The notes under the pieces were generated by a model that searched no databases, was not told the origin of the DNA, and worked only from the letters and a program-made list of their open reading frames with translations. This document shows positions 11,706 through 22,352 of a stretch of DNA of 64,000 nt, in pieces. Origin of the DNA: Salvator merianae (lineage: Eukaryota > Chordata > Lepidosauria > Squamata > Teiidae); assembly GCA_003586115.2 (NCBI GenBank), contig QVOM02000025.1:88953449-89017448 (forward strand), in the 5' to 3' direction. Positions within the stretch are counted from its first letter, which is position 1. Every line of letters starts with the position of its first letter. A program made the position numbers and the translations under genes.

Positions 11706-12213
11706 CAGGCTGCAACGTCTTGCCTCTTCAGCCTTGAAAAATGGTGTTTAAGAGGAGACCTGATTGAAGTATATAAAATTATGTGCGGTATGGAAAAGGT
11801 GGATGGAGAGAAATTCTTTTCTCTGCCATACAACACTAGGACCACGTGGTGCTCTATGAAACTGATGGGTAGGAGAGTTAGGACTGACAAGGGGAAGTAT
11901 TTTTTCACCCGGACGGTCATCGGTCTATGGAATTTATTACTGGAAGAGGTGGTGACAGCAATCAGCCTAGATAGCTTTAAGAAATGATTGGACAGATTCA
12001 TGGAGGTCTGCCTAGGTACTGCCTCGAGGTTGGAAAGACAGGCAGGATGCCTCTAAAGGCCATTTGCAGACAGTTGAGAGCAGGTGAAGGTTTTGCCTTT
12101 TCATCCTACTTGAGAATGCCCAGAAGCAATTGGTGGGCCACTGTGTGAAACAGAATGCTGGATTAGATGGGCTGTGGCCTGATCCATCAGGGCTCCTCTT
12201 ATGTTCTTATGAC
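11706..12213 (+). mobile_element. CR1 LINE, ORF2 tail plus 3' UTR
   Basis: Plus-strand CR1. It encodes 'MCGMEKVDGEKFFSLPYN', then 'SMKLMGRRVRTDKGKYFF' and 'EEVVTAISLDSFKK' before a stop. The 3' UTR runs to 'atcagggctcctcttatgtt' and 'cttatga'. Very similar to 6066-6585. Confidence 0.88.
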
Positions 12214-12879
12214 CAAGGTATGTAACATTCCAGTAGACCTTGCCATTCAGGACTACTGGTAGAGTAGGATAGGGGTCCATTTTGGGCACCCTGTCCCGCT
12301 CTTGGTTTTTGTCCATGCCAAGGGGGGACCCTAGACCCTTTCCTATAGTGTGTTAAGAGCACGTACAGAAAGGTCCTTCCTCCACGCTCGTTTCCTGCCT
12401 CTTTAAGCAACCTATCGTTTGTCCAAGTGCAGCAAATGCGACTGTTTACGGCTGCTTGGAAAGGTGCCATTTCAATGGAAATGGTACCATTTCAGTAGAG
12501 GTACTTTTCAAAAAGTTTCTGTGTAAACGTGGCCAAAATATTATGTCAGGAGAACAGAGTGGGAGTTTGTACCTGAACACCAAACCCAAAGGTCACCTGG
12601 CTGTACCCTTCCCTGCTATAATGAGATGGATTTCGGTTTCAATTATCGTCTTTCATTATTTCCAAGCACAAATGTTATGCAGATCCAGGGCTCCTTTTGA
12701 CCTCTTCTTTGACAATGTGAATGTGGACATTTGCAAGTTGCTGCACAAGTGATCCTACACAACAGCGGAGACCACGGACCAGGTGGAAAACACGGCACGT
12801 GTGTGTGCCACTTGATGTTCCAGCAATAAACCTTTTTTTTTTTTTTCCGCCTTTCTGAAAGAAAGGTAAGCTGCCTTTG

Positions 12880-13200
12880 CATTAAGTATGTAAATTAAAA
12901 AACATCTTGGAAAGAAGAACTAAAGGAGCCGGAAAAATAGAAAAGGGATAAGATTGATTATGTGCATATTTTAAGCTGCTTGTTTCTCTGAATAAAAGAA
13001 TTACAAAAGAAGCAAAAATGTAGCATGGACAACATTCCAAGAATTTAATAAATGGAAATATTTCTCTCTCCTCCTCTTTTGTTATTAAATTATAGATTAA
13101 AATAGGAAGCCTAGATGAATATAGACGCATATATTTCTTTGTGTGAAGCTTATGCAGCATTCAACATAAAACAACTTGAAAGCCCCTGACAGATTGACTC
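12880..13200. other. Single-copy AT-rich stretch
   Basis: No repeat homology inside the window and no convincing reading frame. A polymerase-type T run lies at about 12832-12845. Could be conserved non-coding DNA, but nothing in the sequence alone proves it. Confidence 0.3.
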
Positions 13201-13449
13201 AAGATCTTTTCTCCTTTATCTTTTAAAAAAATCAAGAATGACTTGCAAAACTCCAACACCTAAGTAGGACGAAGTGCCCTCCATACGTTTTTGACGGCAG
13301 CTCCTATAACCCCCAGCCATTGCCTGGATGTCAAATCCCATCATGGTTTGCCAGGAAAATGTCACTGTGTGGTGAACATTCTGCAACTGTTGATGGGTCA
13401 TTCCTCAGCATTCTTTAACCCCACTAGACAATTAAAATGGTATCAATAC

Positions 13450-13635
13450 CAGCGGTGGCCGGTGGCTTTAAGCCCAGGTGTTCGCGCCCCGCGCAAAGCG
13501 CGCCATGGGTGTTCGCGGGGCCTCCGGGCCTCCGTACTGCTGTGGCAGTACGGAAGCCCAGAGGCCCCACGAACACCCATGGCACGCTTTGCGCGGGGCG
13601 CGAACACCTGGGCTTAAAGCCGGTGGCAGCTGTTG
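13450..13635. mobile_element. Palindromic hAT MITE, copy B
   Basis: 186-bp near-perfect palindrome with exact 8-bp flanks atcaatac at 13442-13449 and 13636-13643. Left end 'cagcggtggccggtggc', right end 'gccggtggcagctgttg'. Arms include 'tttaagcccaggtgttcgcg' and its inverse. Both arms share ccatgggtg/cacccatgg where other copies have ccatggctg. 8-bp duplication plus CAG termini are the hAT signature. No transposase. Confidence 0.93.
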
Positions 13636-14210
13636 ATCAATACATTAATAAGCTCACAGAACAGGAGTCAAATAAATTGGTCCTGTGTACAATCTATTGC
13701 CCCTCAGCTTCAAGCTTCTACACAAATCTTCTGCCGCGCACAATGCAGAACACCATCAATATCTGAAAACAATATTCAGATTTATTTATTTTTTCCTCAA
13801 AGGAGGATTTGCTGGCATATACTTTTTCCCAGTGGTGACTCCAAGTGCTATCCGGGGTCTTTGAGCCTTTTGCATTCAAGTACATGATGAATGATACCCT
13901 TGCTCTGGAAGGGCATGTAGATATGTCATTAGTGGGAGAACAAGATCTTAAGGCTGCCCTCGTCTGTGGCTGGCGGCCTGGGATTCTGACTGGGATGAAG
14001 TATGATGATCAAAGGGATCTTGGCTTGTGAGTCTCAGGCTGGAAGTGGGGTCAGAGAGGGCATCTCAAAAGGAGCTAAGGAGGCAAGGCTTTTAAATCCA
14101 CTAACTTTGGACAAGAGCTGCATAGTTAGCTGTGGGTAAGCAGTTTCCTTGCATATAAAGAACAGCACTGCACAAACAGCACTCATCTTAAATTGGTGGC
14201 ATACTGTTTG

Positions 14211-14680
14211 CATGTTACCTAGTGCTCTTGGACATCAACATCACAGCTGGGGAACTTTCATTCCCTAGCTGTGATATTGATGGCGTGTGTGTGGGGGAGT
14301 GTCATCAAGCACAGGAAATGAGCCCTTGGGCCATTTGCTGTGTTTGATTACTGGACAGGTGACATGGTGGTGATGTGACTGGGAGTAAGCACAACACAGG
14401 CCTTATTACCGCTCTTCCTTTCAACCAGCTGTGTGAGCACTTTGGGTGGGATGGTGGCTGGACGAGTGGGATCCATGCAGACACCACATTTGGTCAGTAC
14501 ACCCAAAAGACATGCTGGAGCCATAATGGCACCACACAGATGTTACTTTGTTTTTCTGTGGAGTGAGAACCTCTGGAGGAGAGTGTGAGGGAGGGCAATG
14601 CCAGTTTCTGGTGACCAAGGGCACACAGCATTGGATTTTGGGCAGACTGGAATACGATAACCTATGACAGAGCACAAAGA
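14211..14680. repeat. Interspersed family S, copy 1
   Basis: Has 'tgtgatattgatggcg', 'gggccatttgctgtgtttga' and 'ttggattttgggcagactgg', blocks shared with copies at 18.85, 34.1 and 58.6 kb. Class unknown; no ORF of interest. Confidence 0.5.
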
Positions 14681-14789
14681 GCTGTTCAGTGTTTCAGCCA
14701 TTCATCCAACCAATGATCCATTGGCAGCTGAATCAATCAGGCTTCTGATTTCCATATATTGCTGTTGAATGCCAGGCTGGTCTCTTATT

Positions 14790-16335
14790 AGCAGCTCTTC
14801 GATATATGACATGATCTTGGAGAAAGAGGCTGACCTTGGGTGAGACTGTTTTAGAAAGTAAAAGAGGAGGAACTTTCATACAGCTATGACCCTGTGAATA
14901 CTCCACTGAACTTTATGGTAGATCTGAAGGATGGGAAGGTGAAATCAGAGTGATTCTTTAAGATAGTATGAGAATCTTGGCATCTTTTGCTTTGGGGAGT
15001 CCTATTTGGTATTCAGCCAGCAGAAGAAACTTGGGATTCTTTTGGTGGACTGTCTACCCTGCTGCCAAGCCTTCTCCATACCTCATCTGAGAGAGTATTT
15101 GCTCAGAAGTAATGTTAGAGTCAGTTGGACATTCAGGAAGCATACACCCGTGGCGGTGGATGCCCCAAGAAGTCCCGGGGATGCAGCTGTCAAATGCCCG
15201 GGATGCCAACTGCTGTAGAGTGCTCTGGGAGTGGGGACAAACACTCACTGTCCTTAGTTGCTCTTGTCATCTCCATGCAGACACATGGTAGTGGAAAGTG
15301 CAACTCTGCTCAGGAGCCACCCTGGCAATGGCCCACTTCCAGGACCTTTCCTGGTGCTCAGAGGGGCCTTTGTCTTCAGAGCTGACAATTGTTCTGGAGC
15401 TGAGTTGAAAGCCCTGAAGACAGTAAGAAGTTAGGCATGGGAAGTGTGGATTTCCTACAGCCTACCCAGGGGTGGGAGTAAGCATTCTTATCTTGGCACA
15501 TCCTATGCTGCCATGGTATAGGCACAGCCTCAGTCTTGTGTAAAAATTCACAACCTGATTCTCATTTCTGATTGATCACAGATTCATGATACCCCTGTCA
15601 ACCATGAACTTAAATCAATATTTCATAAAGCCAACGCACATAGTAGGGCATATTCTGGATTTGGTCTCTGATGTCGGTAGCCTAAGAGTAAGAGATTTTT
15701 CTTCCTTGGTCCTGTCATGGTTAGAACCCTGCCTGCTGAGACTCTGGAAAGCAATGACACTTCATCTCTACTAGGATGGAGGACCTATTGCGGTTGCCCA
15801 CCTCAGAAGACTAGAAGGTCCAGTTGCTTTCCAGAATGACGGGATTTTCCTGCTGATGCACTTGGTGTTCCTGTCAATGCCTGAATTGATCTCTGGAACA
15901 GGGAAATGACTTGGATGGTAAAAGATACAATTTCTCCCCGGAGTCCCCCGTGCACAAATTGAGGAAATGTCTTGACAGGTCCAGGTAGATATGGCTATGT
16001 GCAAGTTATCACACCTACTTTGTGGAATAAAGGATGCACATGACAAATTACTTTCTACATCCATTGCACCCTCAAAGCATTGATCAGCAGAGTTTTTCTG
16101 AGCAGTTCAGGGTCTTTTGAGAACCATTCATGCTGGAGTTGATTTGCGTGATAACCTTGAAGATTCATCTGCAGGTAAAACAAGACCTGCAGAGAGACTA
16201 GAGCATGGTCTTGTCAAGTTTTGATGAATGACTTTCAGCTGCTGGAGCCCAAGGTGTGGAGAAGGTACTTGGATGCACAAGACCAATCACACATTTCCTA
16301 GACACTTGGTCATATTTTTTTGGGGGGGGGAATAG
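14790..16335 (+). mobile_element. Decayed LINE (L2/CR1 group) APE endonuclease region
   Basis: Broken remnant of the 5' half of LINE ORF2. Readable pieces in order: near 14815 'ETVLESKRGGTFIQL' (cf. the usual TETWL block); near 15026 'LGILLVDCLPCC' (cf. LGILLVYRPP); near 15610 'LNQYFIKPTHIVGHILDLV' (the QxxxxPTHxxGHxLDL block of APE endonucleases); near 15695 'DFSSLVLSWLEP' (cf. SWSDH, with the catalytic SDH lost); near 15880 'IDLWNREMTWMVKDTISPRS' (the linker before the reverse transcriptase); near 16140 'ELICVITLKIHLQVKQDLQRD'. Several frame breaks and stops lie between them. The reverse transcriptase itself is absent; a family Q element starts at 16439. Match to family motifs is from general knowledge of L2/CR1 endonucleases. 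Confidence 0.72.
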
Positions 16336-16438
16336 GATTTGGGCCAAGGGAGGGTACCGCTGGATGGACTCAAAAGGGCAATGGTCCATCTCTTCCAAAA
16401 AAAGCATCTCTGAGATTCTCATTTCATTAACAATTATT

Positions 16439-16906
16439 GGGCTTTTTCACACCTTCCACTGTAGAACAGGATAATTGTCCTGTTCTACAATGGGATAAAC
16501 CTCGCAGTGCAAAGCCATTTGTACTGCAAGGTCCTTGAACAGACCGGCAGCAGGATACCAACATTTGCAGTGCAGGTGCTGATGTCCTGCGTCATGACAG
16601 CAGCCAGGAAACTTCTGGCTGCTGCCATGGTGACCAGGAACACTGCATGATGGCACAGACACAGACACAGCTGCAGCTGTGCTGTACCACTCTGCATTTG
16701 CACCTGGAAGAGGGTGCGAATGCTGCATACCGGGAGCAGTCCAGCTGCTCCTGGTACAGTTGTGGAGCAGGATTTTGTGCTCCACAGCAAGTAGCAATTG
16801 GGAGCAGCTGTAGTCTGCCCCTGATTGCCAGGGCCTCTGTGAAATGCAGAAGCACTTCACTGGTGAGTATTCCTGACGATCACGAGTGTAAAGTGTGAAC
16901 AGCACC
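16439..16906 (+). mobile_element. Non-autonomous DNA transposon, family Q
   Basis: Starts 'gggctttttcacaccttcca' and ends 'aaagtgtgaacagcacc'. Carries the Q interior: 'ggaagagggtgcgaatgctg', 'caggattttgtgctccacag' and 'aattgggagcagctg'. Non-coding. Confidence 0.68.
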
Positions 16907-17004
16907 TTGTTAACAACATCCCCTTCCCAAGCAAAGTATTTCAGACTGGTAGCTGGTCAGAACAAAGTGTTCATGGAATGTATCAACCTAGGGTTTAGAT
17001 CTAG

Positions 17005-17354
17005 GCTCTTTCTGCACTGGGCCTTATTCTGGATTACATCCCGGCATAGAGACCTGCCATCTACATGCTAATGTAGACTATTGCAGACCTGACATAGGGC
17101 CTTTCTGCACTCGGACTTATTCCAGATTATATCTCAGAATAGAGACCTGCCATCTGCATGCTAGTGCAGACTGTGGTAGACCCTGGGCAAGACCTTTCAT
17201 AGCTTGCACTAGCATGTGGATAACAGGTCCCTATTCTGGGATATAATCCGCAATAAGGCCAAGTGCAGAAAGGGCCATAGTCTGCACTAGCATTTGGATG
17301 GAAGGTCCCTATTCTGGAATATAATCCAGAATAAGACCCCATACAGAAAGGGCC
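17005..17354. mobile_element. Family P foldback element nested in another P copy
   Basis: Outer element: left arm 17005-17096 and right arm 17277-17354. Inner element: 17097-17276, a complete foldback starting 'gggcctttctgcactcgg' and ending 'ccaagtgcagaaagggcc'. Arms read 'ttccagattatatctcagaa' and 'ctattctgggatataatcc'. The inner copy sits near the loop of the outer one and is flanked by ata on both sides. Confidence 0.78.
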
Positions 17355-18124
17355 CCAGTTTGGGCAAAGAAGTGGCTTTGATGGTGGTTTATGCCAAGAA
17401 GGGTTTAGTGATTACACATTCTTTTTTATTCCTCTGAGCCTGTGGGCGACTTTCAGAGCTATTCACCCTGGTATCGTTTTCAGTTGGTTTCTCTGTGTCT
17501 CCCCTAACTAAAGCCAAAAGCACAGTGACCAGTGATTGGGCCTTTTCTGCACTGGCCTCCTGAAGAAGCTTTCTTTGTTTCCAGTTGTAACATCCTTCAG
17601 GCAATAATATAATTTAAGAAGGTTGATAGCACTGTGCTGTAAGTTTTGATTGCTTTTTATTGTAAAAATTGCATTTTTTCCCCTAATTTTTTTGGAAGCA
17701 GCTGAGTGCCCAGTTTGCAAAAGAGTATTATCCAGTGCTGGAAAGCCGAAGGATGGGTGAAACAAAAAATTTGGCGGCATTTCACTGAGCGCTGCCTACC
17801 TTATAACACTTATGTTTTGACTTCTTGCAAACCCAGCTGTACACAATGCAAAATGTGAAATTCTCCCATTGAAACTGAATGGTGCCTCTTCTATAGATAT
17901 GCCTCTATCATGCTACAGGGACATTAGAAAAGAATAACTGAGGAATCTGAAAGAAATTGCTGTGACTTTTTGTTACATGGTGACATGTTCCCCACTATAT
18001 TTTTCTTTTCTTCTCTTTCTCACTTTTTTTAAAAAAAATAAAATAAAATAAAGACAACTGTGGAAACTGAACCAAAGAAAAATAAACCTCCAATTTTTGT
18101 TGACTGAGAAAAATAGGAGCAGAG
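17355..18124. other. No recognised gene or repeat
   Basis: Ordinary non-coding DNA with short frames and an A-rich run near 18030. Nothing supports a gene. Confidence 0.4.
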
Positions 18125-18440
18125 AGAGAATGAGAATGAGAAGGAGGCAGAGAGAAGATTAGACTCGCGTTTCGGGAGAAGAAAGGCTGCAGCTGAAACC
18201 ATGAAAATGCAATAGAAACTCTCGTGCAGACAAACAGCAAATGGCAGATGGGGGGGCAGAGGTTTCGCAGGGCAGAGCTGACCTTGCCTTTTGCCCCTTT
18301 GCTAATGTGCAGCTGACTGCTGACCTTTGCAAACATCTGGCTGACCGCTGACCTTGGTGATTATTTATTATCACACTCTGTGCATGTCTTTTGGATGCTG
18401 TCTGCATGAAGGGAGAGGGCTAACTCATTTTATTTGCTCA
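18125..18440. promoter_or_regulatory. Candidate non-coding regulatory block
   Basis: No repeat match. Contains three TGACCT-type nuclear-receptor half-sites in the same orientation: 'gctgaccttgcc' near 18276, 'gctgacctttgc' near 18320 and 'gctgaccttggtg' near 18346, the last two flanking 'aaacatctggctgaccg'. Suggestive of an enhancer; not proof, since half-sites are short. Confidence 0.25.
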
Positions 18441-18847
18441 TTATCCATTGCACCCAGCTGTAAAGCCCCTAGAAGAGGATCTGAAATGGCAGGAATATAA
18501 TTGCTTGTGTCCGTGGCAGGAGGTTGTGGGTCTGGAAGGGAAGAGAAAATGAGACATGTGACACACCACTAAAATACTGCCAAGGAGCCAGGTTTTCCTC
18601 TTTAGAGAAGACCATGAAAAGTGAAGGCGACAACGAAGGGCAGGAAACACTGGCAAGCATTTCTGGCCAGAGCAAGTAGAGATAAAAACAGATGCAATAG
18701 GAGTCAGGAACCAAATGCCGATGGCATGGGAACCTGAACTTGTTCAGATCTCTTAGGCAGGATCTGCAAGGGGGCTTCTCTGCAGTGCTCTGAATAAAGT
18801 GGGGCCGGAAGTCTCAATATGAAGACCTCTAAGTATGTAGCAGTCTA

Positions 18848-19165
18848 AATCTGTAGCACTCTTCAAAGTGGTGGTGTGCTGACCACATGCCTGCCCCTGC
18901 TTCCTGCCGCTTGAACATTGTGGCCTGGGAAATTTCATTCCTCGGCTGTGATGTTGCTAGCTGGGGGCGGTGGTCTTTGAATGGAGGAAATGGCTGCATG
19001 GGCCATTTCTTGTGTTTGAAGACTGTACAGAGACACTGGCAGTGAGAAGACAGCAGCTCAGGTAGGTCTGTTTGAGTGGCAGCAGTGCAGAGGGAGCAGG
19101 GCCACCAAAAGAGGAGGATAAAGGCTGGTACATTGTTTATTCCCACTCTACCTTTACAGTGCTCT
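18848..19165. repeat. Interspersed family S, copy 2
   Basis: Shares 'actcttcaaagtggtggtgt', 'gctgtgatgttgctagctgg' and 'gggccatttcttgtgtttga' with 58600-58900 and, more weakly, with 14211 and 34140. Class unknown. Confidence 0.55.
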
Positions 19166-19175
19166 AAGGAGCCTT

Positions 19176-19345
19176 TACGGAGTGGCTGTAGCTCAGGGGT
19201 AAAGGAAATGGCCTGGAAAGCAGAGGGTTCCTGGTTCAATTCCCCAGCCTCTCCCTGGAAGTAGGCAATGGCAAACCACTTCTGTCTCTCTGCCATAGAG
19301 GTGCCCTTGCAGTCAATCACTCAGTGGTACCCAACAACAACAAAA
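19176..19345 (+). mobile_element. tRNA-derived SINE, near complete
   Basis: Head resembles a tRNA gene: A-box-like 'tggctgtagctcaggggt' and B-box 'ggttcaattcc' about 45 bp apart. The body 'aggcaatggcaaaccacttc' leads to the 3' end 'cagtggtacccaacaacaac' and an A-rich tail. This is the best copy of the family also at 2.0, 2.7 and 24.55 kb. It is not a functional tRNA gene: it does not fold into a cloverleaf and has a long SINE body. Confidence 0.78.
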
Positions 19346-19777
19346 AGGAGCATTTGTGGTGGGACGGTGATTGGATCAGTGTGGCTCCATCAGCTCTCAG
19401 CAGTGGTCTGATCTTGTGTGAAGTGATTGTGTTTTTACGTGTAATATCCAGAATAATTTTTGTTTGTTTTTCTTGTATCAACCACTCCGGGACCTCAGGG
19501 TGAAGAGCTGTAGAGAACAATTGTTCGATCAATCAATGAATCAACCAGTACTGCTATGGCTGCAAGGCTGCATCTGCACATAATAAAAAAGCGGCTCAAA
19601 AGCAGCTTAGAGGTGGTAGGATCCACATACTAACATCTTAATCCACTTTAAAAGCCAGAAACTGCACTTCCGAAATGCATTTTATGGCCTTCAGTGTGGA
19701 GCAGAAGCAGGACGGGAACACTAGTGTCCACATGATACCGCCTCCAAGTCTCTTTTGAGCTATTTTTTAAAAATAAT

Positions 19778-20131
19778 CAGCGGCGGCCCGTGCCTTTAAG
19801 GGGGGGGGTGTTCGCGCGAGTGCCATGGCCGTTCGCGGGGCCTCCGGGCCTCCATAGTGACACAGCAGGTCGACCTGCTGTGTCANNNNNNNNNNNNNNN
19901 NNNNNNNNNNNNNNNNNNNNNNNNNNNNNNNNNNNNNNNNNNNNNNNNNNNNNNNNNNNNNNNNNNNNNNNNNNNNNNNNNNNNNNNNNNNNNNNNNNNN
20001 NNNNNNNNNNNNNNNNNNNNNNNNNNNNNNNNNNNNNNNNNNNNNNNNNNNNNNNNNNNNNNNNNNNNNNNNNNNNNNNNNNNNNACTTGGGCGAACACC
20101 CCCCCCCCCTTAAAGGCACGGGCCGGCGCTG
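19778..20131. mobile_element. Palindromic hAT MITE, copy C, containing the assembly gap
   Basis: Starts 'cagcggcggcccgtgcc' and ends 'ggcacgggccggcgctg'. Exact 8-bp flanks aaaataat at 19770-19777 and 20132-20139. The palindrome centre is intact: 19858-19885 is a perfect 28-bp palindrome with its axis between 19871 and 19872. Arms carry a private G run (19800-19808) and matching C run (20099-20109). The N run interrupts the right arm. Confidence 0.92.
19886..20085. other. Assembly gap, exactly 200 N
   Basis: A round 200-N placeholder that lies wholly inside the right arm of palindromic copy C. From arm symmetry (left arm 94 bp; 14 + 46 bp of right arm seen) the true missing sequence is predicted at about 34 bp. 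Confidence 0.97.
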
Positions 20132-20139
20132 AAAATAAT

Positions 20140-20726
20140 GTGTGCAGCTACATCCTAAGATCGGTGGTGGATTGGGTCCTCCTTGCTACAGCAGATGTCT
20201 GGGGGAGGGAAGCTAGCATCCTGATCCCATAGTCAATATCATAGCAGTGATCACATTCATGAGGAGAGATGGAGCAACAATGTTTACTTATTTATTTCTG
20301 TTTAAATCTTGTCCTATCCTAATCATCTGAACCACTGATAAGAAGAATACAGTACAAACCCTAGTAACAAGTAAAAGCCTGTAGCCCTGATAAACCCAAG
20401 AGCCTTTGCAGAACCTGCTATGGGGGTGATGGGTCACTAGAGCCAAGGGAGAAGAACCTCTGTGCACAGACCAGGAGGGCTTGATTGGCATTGGTCATAG
20501 CAGATGGATCAAGAAAACTGCTTTTCCTGCTTCTTAAGGGATTTCCTGCACATTTTTCCATTTTGCTCCTGGAATGGGAGCCTGGGGATAAACCAAGCCT
20601 GAGTCAGACCATTGCTTCTCTATTGGCTTTTCTGCACTTCCTGTTGAAACAGGATAGAACAAAGCCCATCCCCCTTTGGGATCCTCTTTTCTGCATCACA
20701 GAATGAGGTTATACTCCATAGACGTT
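20140..20726. other. No recognised gene or repeat
   Basis: Ordinary non-coding DNA, no clear homology within the window. Confidence 0.4.
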
Positions 20727-20842
20727 CTGCCTGGATAGCTTTGAGAAGAGATTGGACTGATTTATGGAGGACAAGTGTGTCATTGATTACTAGAATGGAA
20801 GCCTAGGTAGCATCTCCAGGTTGAAGAGACAGGCAGGATGCC
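20727..20842 (+). mobile_element. CR1 LINE 3' UTR, left part of a split copy
   Basis: Plus-strand CR1 from 'ggatagctttgagaagagat' to 'agacaggcaggatgcct', where a SINE interrupts it. The same CR1 resumes at 21178. Confidence 0.8.
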
Positions 20843-21177
20843 TGAGGCACGGTGGCGCAGAAGGCTAAGGCACTGATCTTTCAATAGGAGGATCGGAGTT
20901 CAAGGCCCCTGTCTGGTGTGTAGAGGGGATGAGCGCGCCCTCTACTGGCCTCTAGCTCCAGCCAACCTAGCTATTCGAAAGCAAGTAACTGCAAGTAGAT
21001 AAATAGGGAGCATCACATTGTGTGATGTGGAAGATAGACAGATGTAAGCCTTCGGGCGAAAAATAACCTTGTAAGCTGCTTTGAGTCAGCTTTGGCCGAG
21101 AAAAGCGGGGTATAAAAACCAAGTTCTTCTTCTTCTTCTTCTTCTTCTTCTTCTTCTTCTTCTTCTTCTTCTTCTTC
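20843..21177 (+). mobile_element. tRNA-derived SINE with (TTC)n tail
   Basis: Starts 'gaggcacggtggcgcagaag' (A-box-like tggcgcagaagg), B-box-like 'gagttcaaggcc', LINE-derived-looking 3' body 'ttgagtcagctttggccgag' and 'gcggggtataaaaaccaag', then about 18 TTC repeats (21124-21177). Sauria-SINE-like. Inserted in a CR1 copy. Opposite-strand sister at 55928-56265. Confidence 0.85.
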
Positions 21178-21338
21178 TAAAGGCCACTTGCAAGGAGTCA
21201 AGTTCAGATGGAGGGGTTGCCCTCGTCTTCTGCGTGAGCATGCCCAGAAGCAATTGGTGGACCACTGTGTGAGACAAGATGCTGGATGAGGTGGGCTGTG
21301 GCTTGATCCAGCAGGGCTCCTGTTATGTTCTTATGAGG
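21178..21338 (+). mobile_element. CR1 LINE 3' UTR, right part of split copy
   Basis: Continues the CR1 at 20727-20842: 'aaaggccacttgcaagga' to 'ccagcagggctcctgttatg' and 'ttctta'. Joined across the SINE, it gives one normal CR1 3' UTR. Confidence 0.82.
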
Positions 21339-22138
21339 CCCAGTCTAGGTGGCCAAAATAGCTGCCTATACCAGAACACTGTTATACCATACTAGGCTGC
21401 TAAAAATCCAGTGGTGCTGCAACGTTTTAGTTGTCCAGAGCTAGCAGGCTCAGTGGCATGGGTGTACAGATGGATGTGTTCAGAGAGCATCTGGAACCTC
21501 ACCTACAGGTAAGTGCGAACATCCTTTAAATTAAGCATAAGATGCATATTCAGATGATGCTGAGACGGTGAAGGCAATGTGAATTGTTTCATCTTTGTGT
21601 ATAGCCTGTTGACCTCTAAAAGGTTGCTGTTCTCTCCAGTTGAGTTTAAAAGGATGCTTTCTCCTCCATTGTCTCCTTGCTTCTGCTGTGGTTTCAGTCA
21701 CAAGTCAAACATGTTTGCCCTCTAATACATCATTAAAATGGAGGAGAGGGGGAGGCACCACTTGAACAAGAGGCCCACAGTATTTATTTTGTCTCTCATG
21801 AGGGAAGAAAAGTGTCCCTCAAAGTCTGGAATGTCTCACACAGGGGTCAATGAGGAGATTAAAAAGCTAAGCAAAACAAGGGAACAAAGGCAAGGAAAAG
21901 AAAACAAAGATGAATGCCAGACCGGGCCATCTAACCATCCAAGGAAAGCTCAGCTTGGCTGTTCTGTCAGGCACTGCTGTAACACATGGTAAGGGCATCT
22001 ACTGATCCACCTTCACAGAGGGGGCAAGCCATTATTGATGACTGCAAAAAGGCCATGAGGATAGCAAGCAGATCCAGGATGAAGGAAGCTTGAAACAGTT
22101 CCAGAGAAAAAGATCTGAATGGGCCCATGTGGGCAGCA

Positions 22139-22352
22139 CCTCCAGAAGCAGCAACGCTGGGCAGCAGCCCCACCTCTGGAAGCAGCAACGCTGGGCAGCA
22201 GTCCCACGTGGTCACCATCTTCAGAAGCAGCAATATTAGGTCACGGTCCCATGCTGGGCAAAAGTCCCACATGGGCACTAGCTCTAGAGGCAGCAATGCT
22301 GGGCAGCAGTCTCACCTCCAGAGGCAGCAATGCTGGACAGCAGTCCCACATG
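22139..22352 (+). repeat. Imperfect minisatellite, about 33-bp unit
   Basis: Units of the form 'agaagcagcaacgctgggca' followed by 'gcagccccacctc' recur four to five times, with one longer, degenerate unit in the middle (about 22210-22280). The unit length is a multiple of three in the regular part, so more than one frame stays open through it. No gene context supports translation. Confidence 0.75.

Noticed and set aside
13291..13766. Two overlapping plus-strand proteins of about 108 residues
   Set aside because: They cross the palindromic MITE; GC-rich arms have few stops, so frames stay open on both strands. The same applies to frames at 11207, 22725, 31079, 31293 and 45055.
19178..19250. 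tRNA gene
   Set aside because: A- and B-box-like motifs are present, but they belong to a repeated SINE with a long 3' body; no cloverleaf. The same holds for 20843 and 57847.
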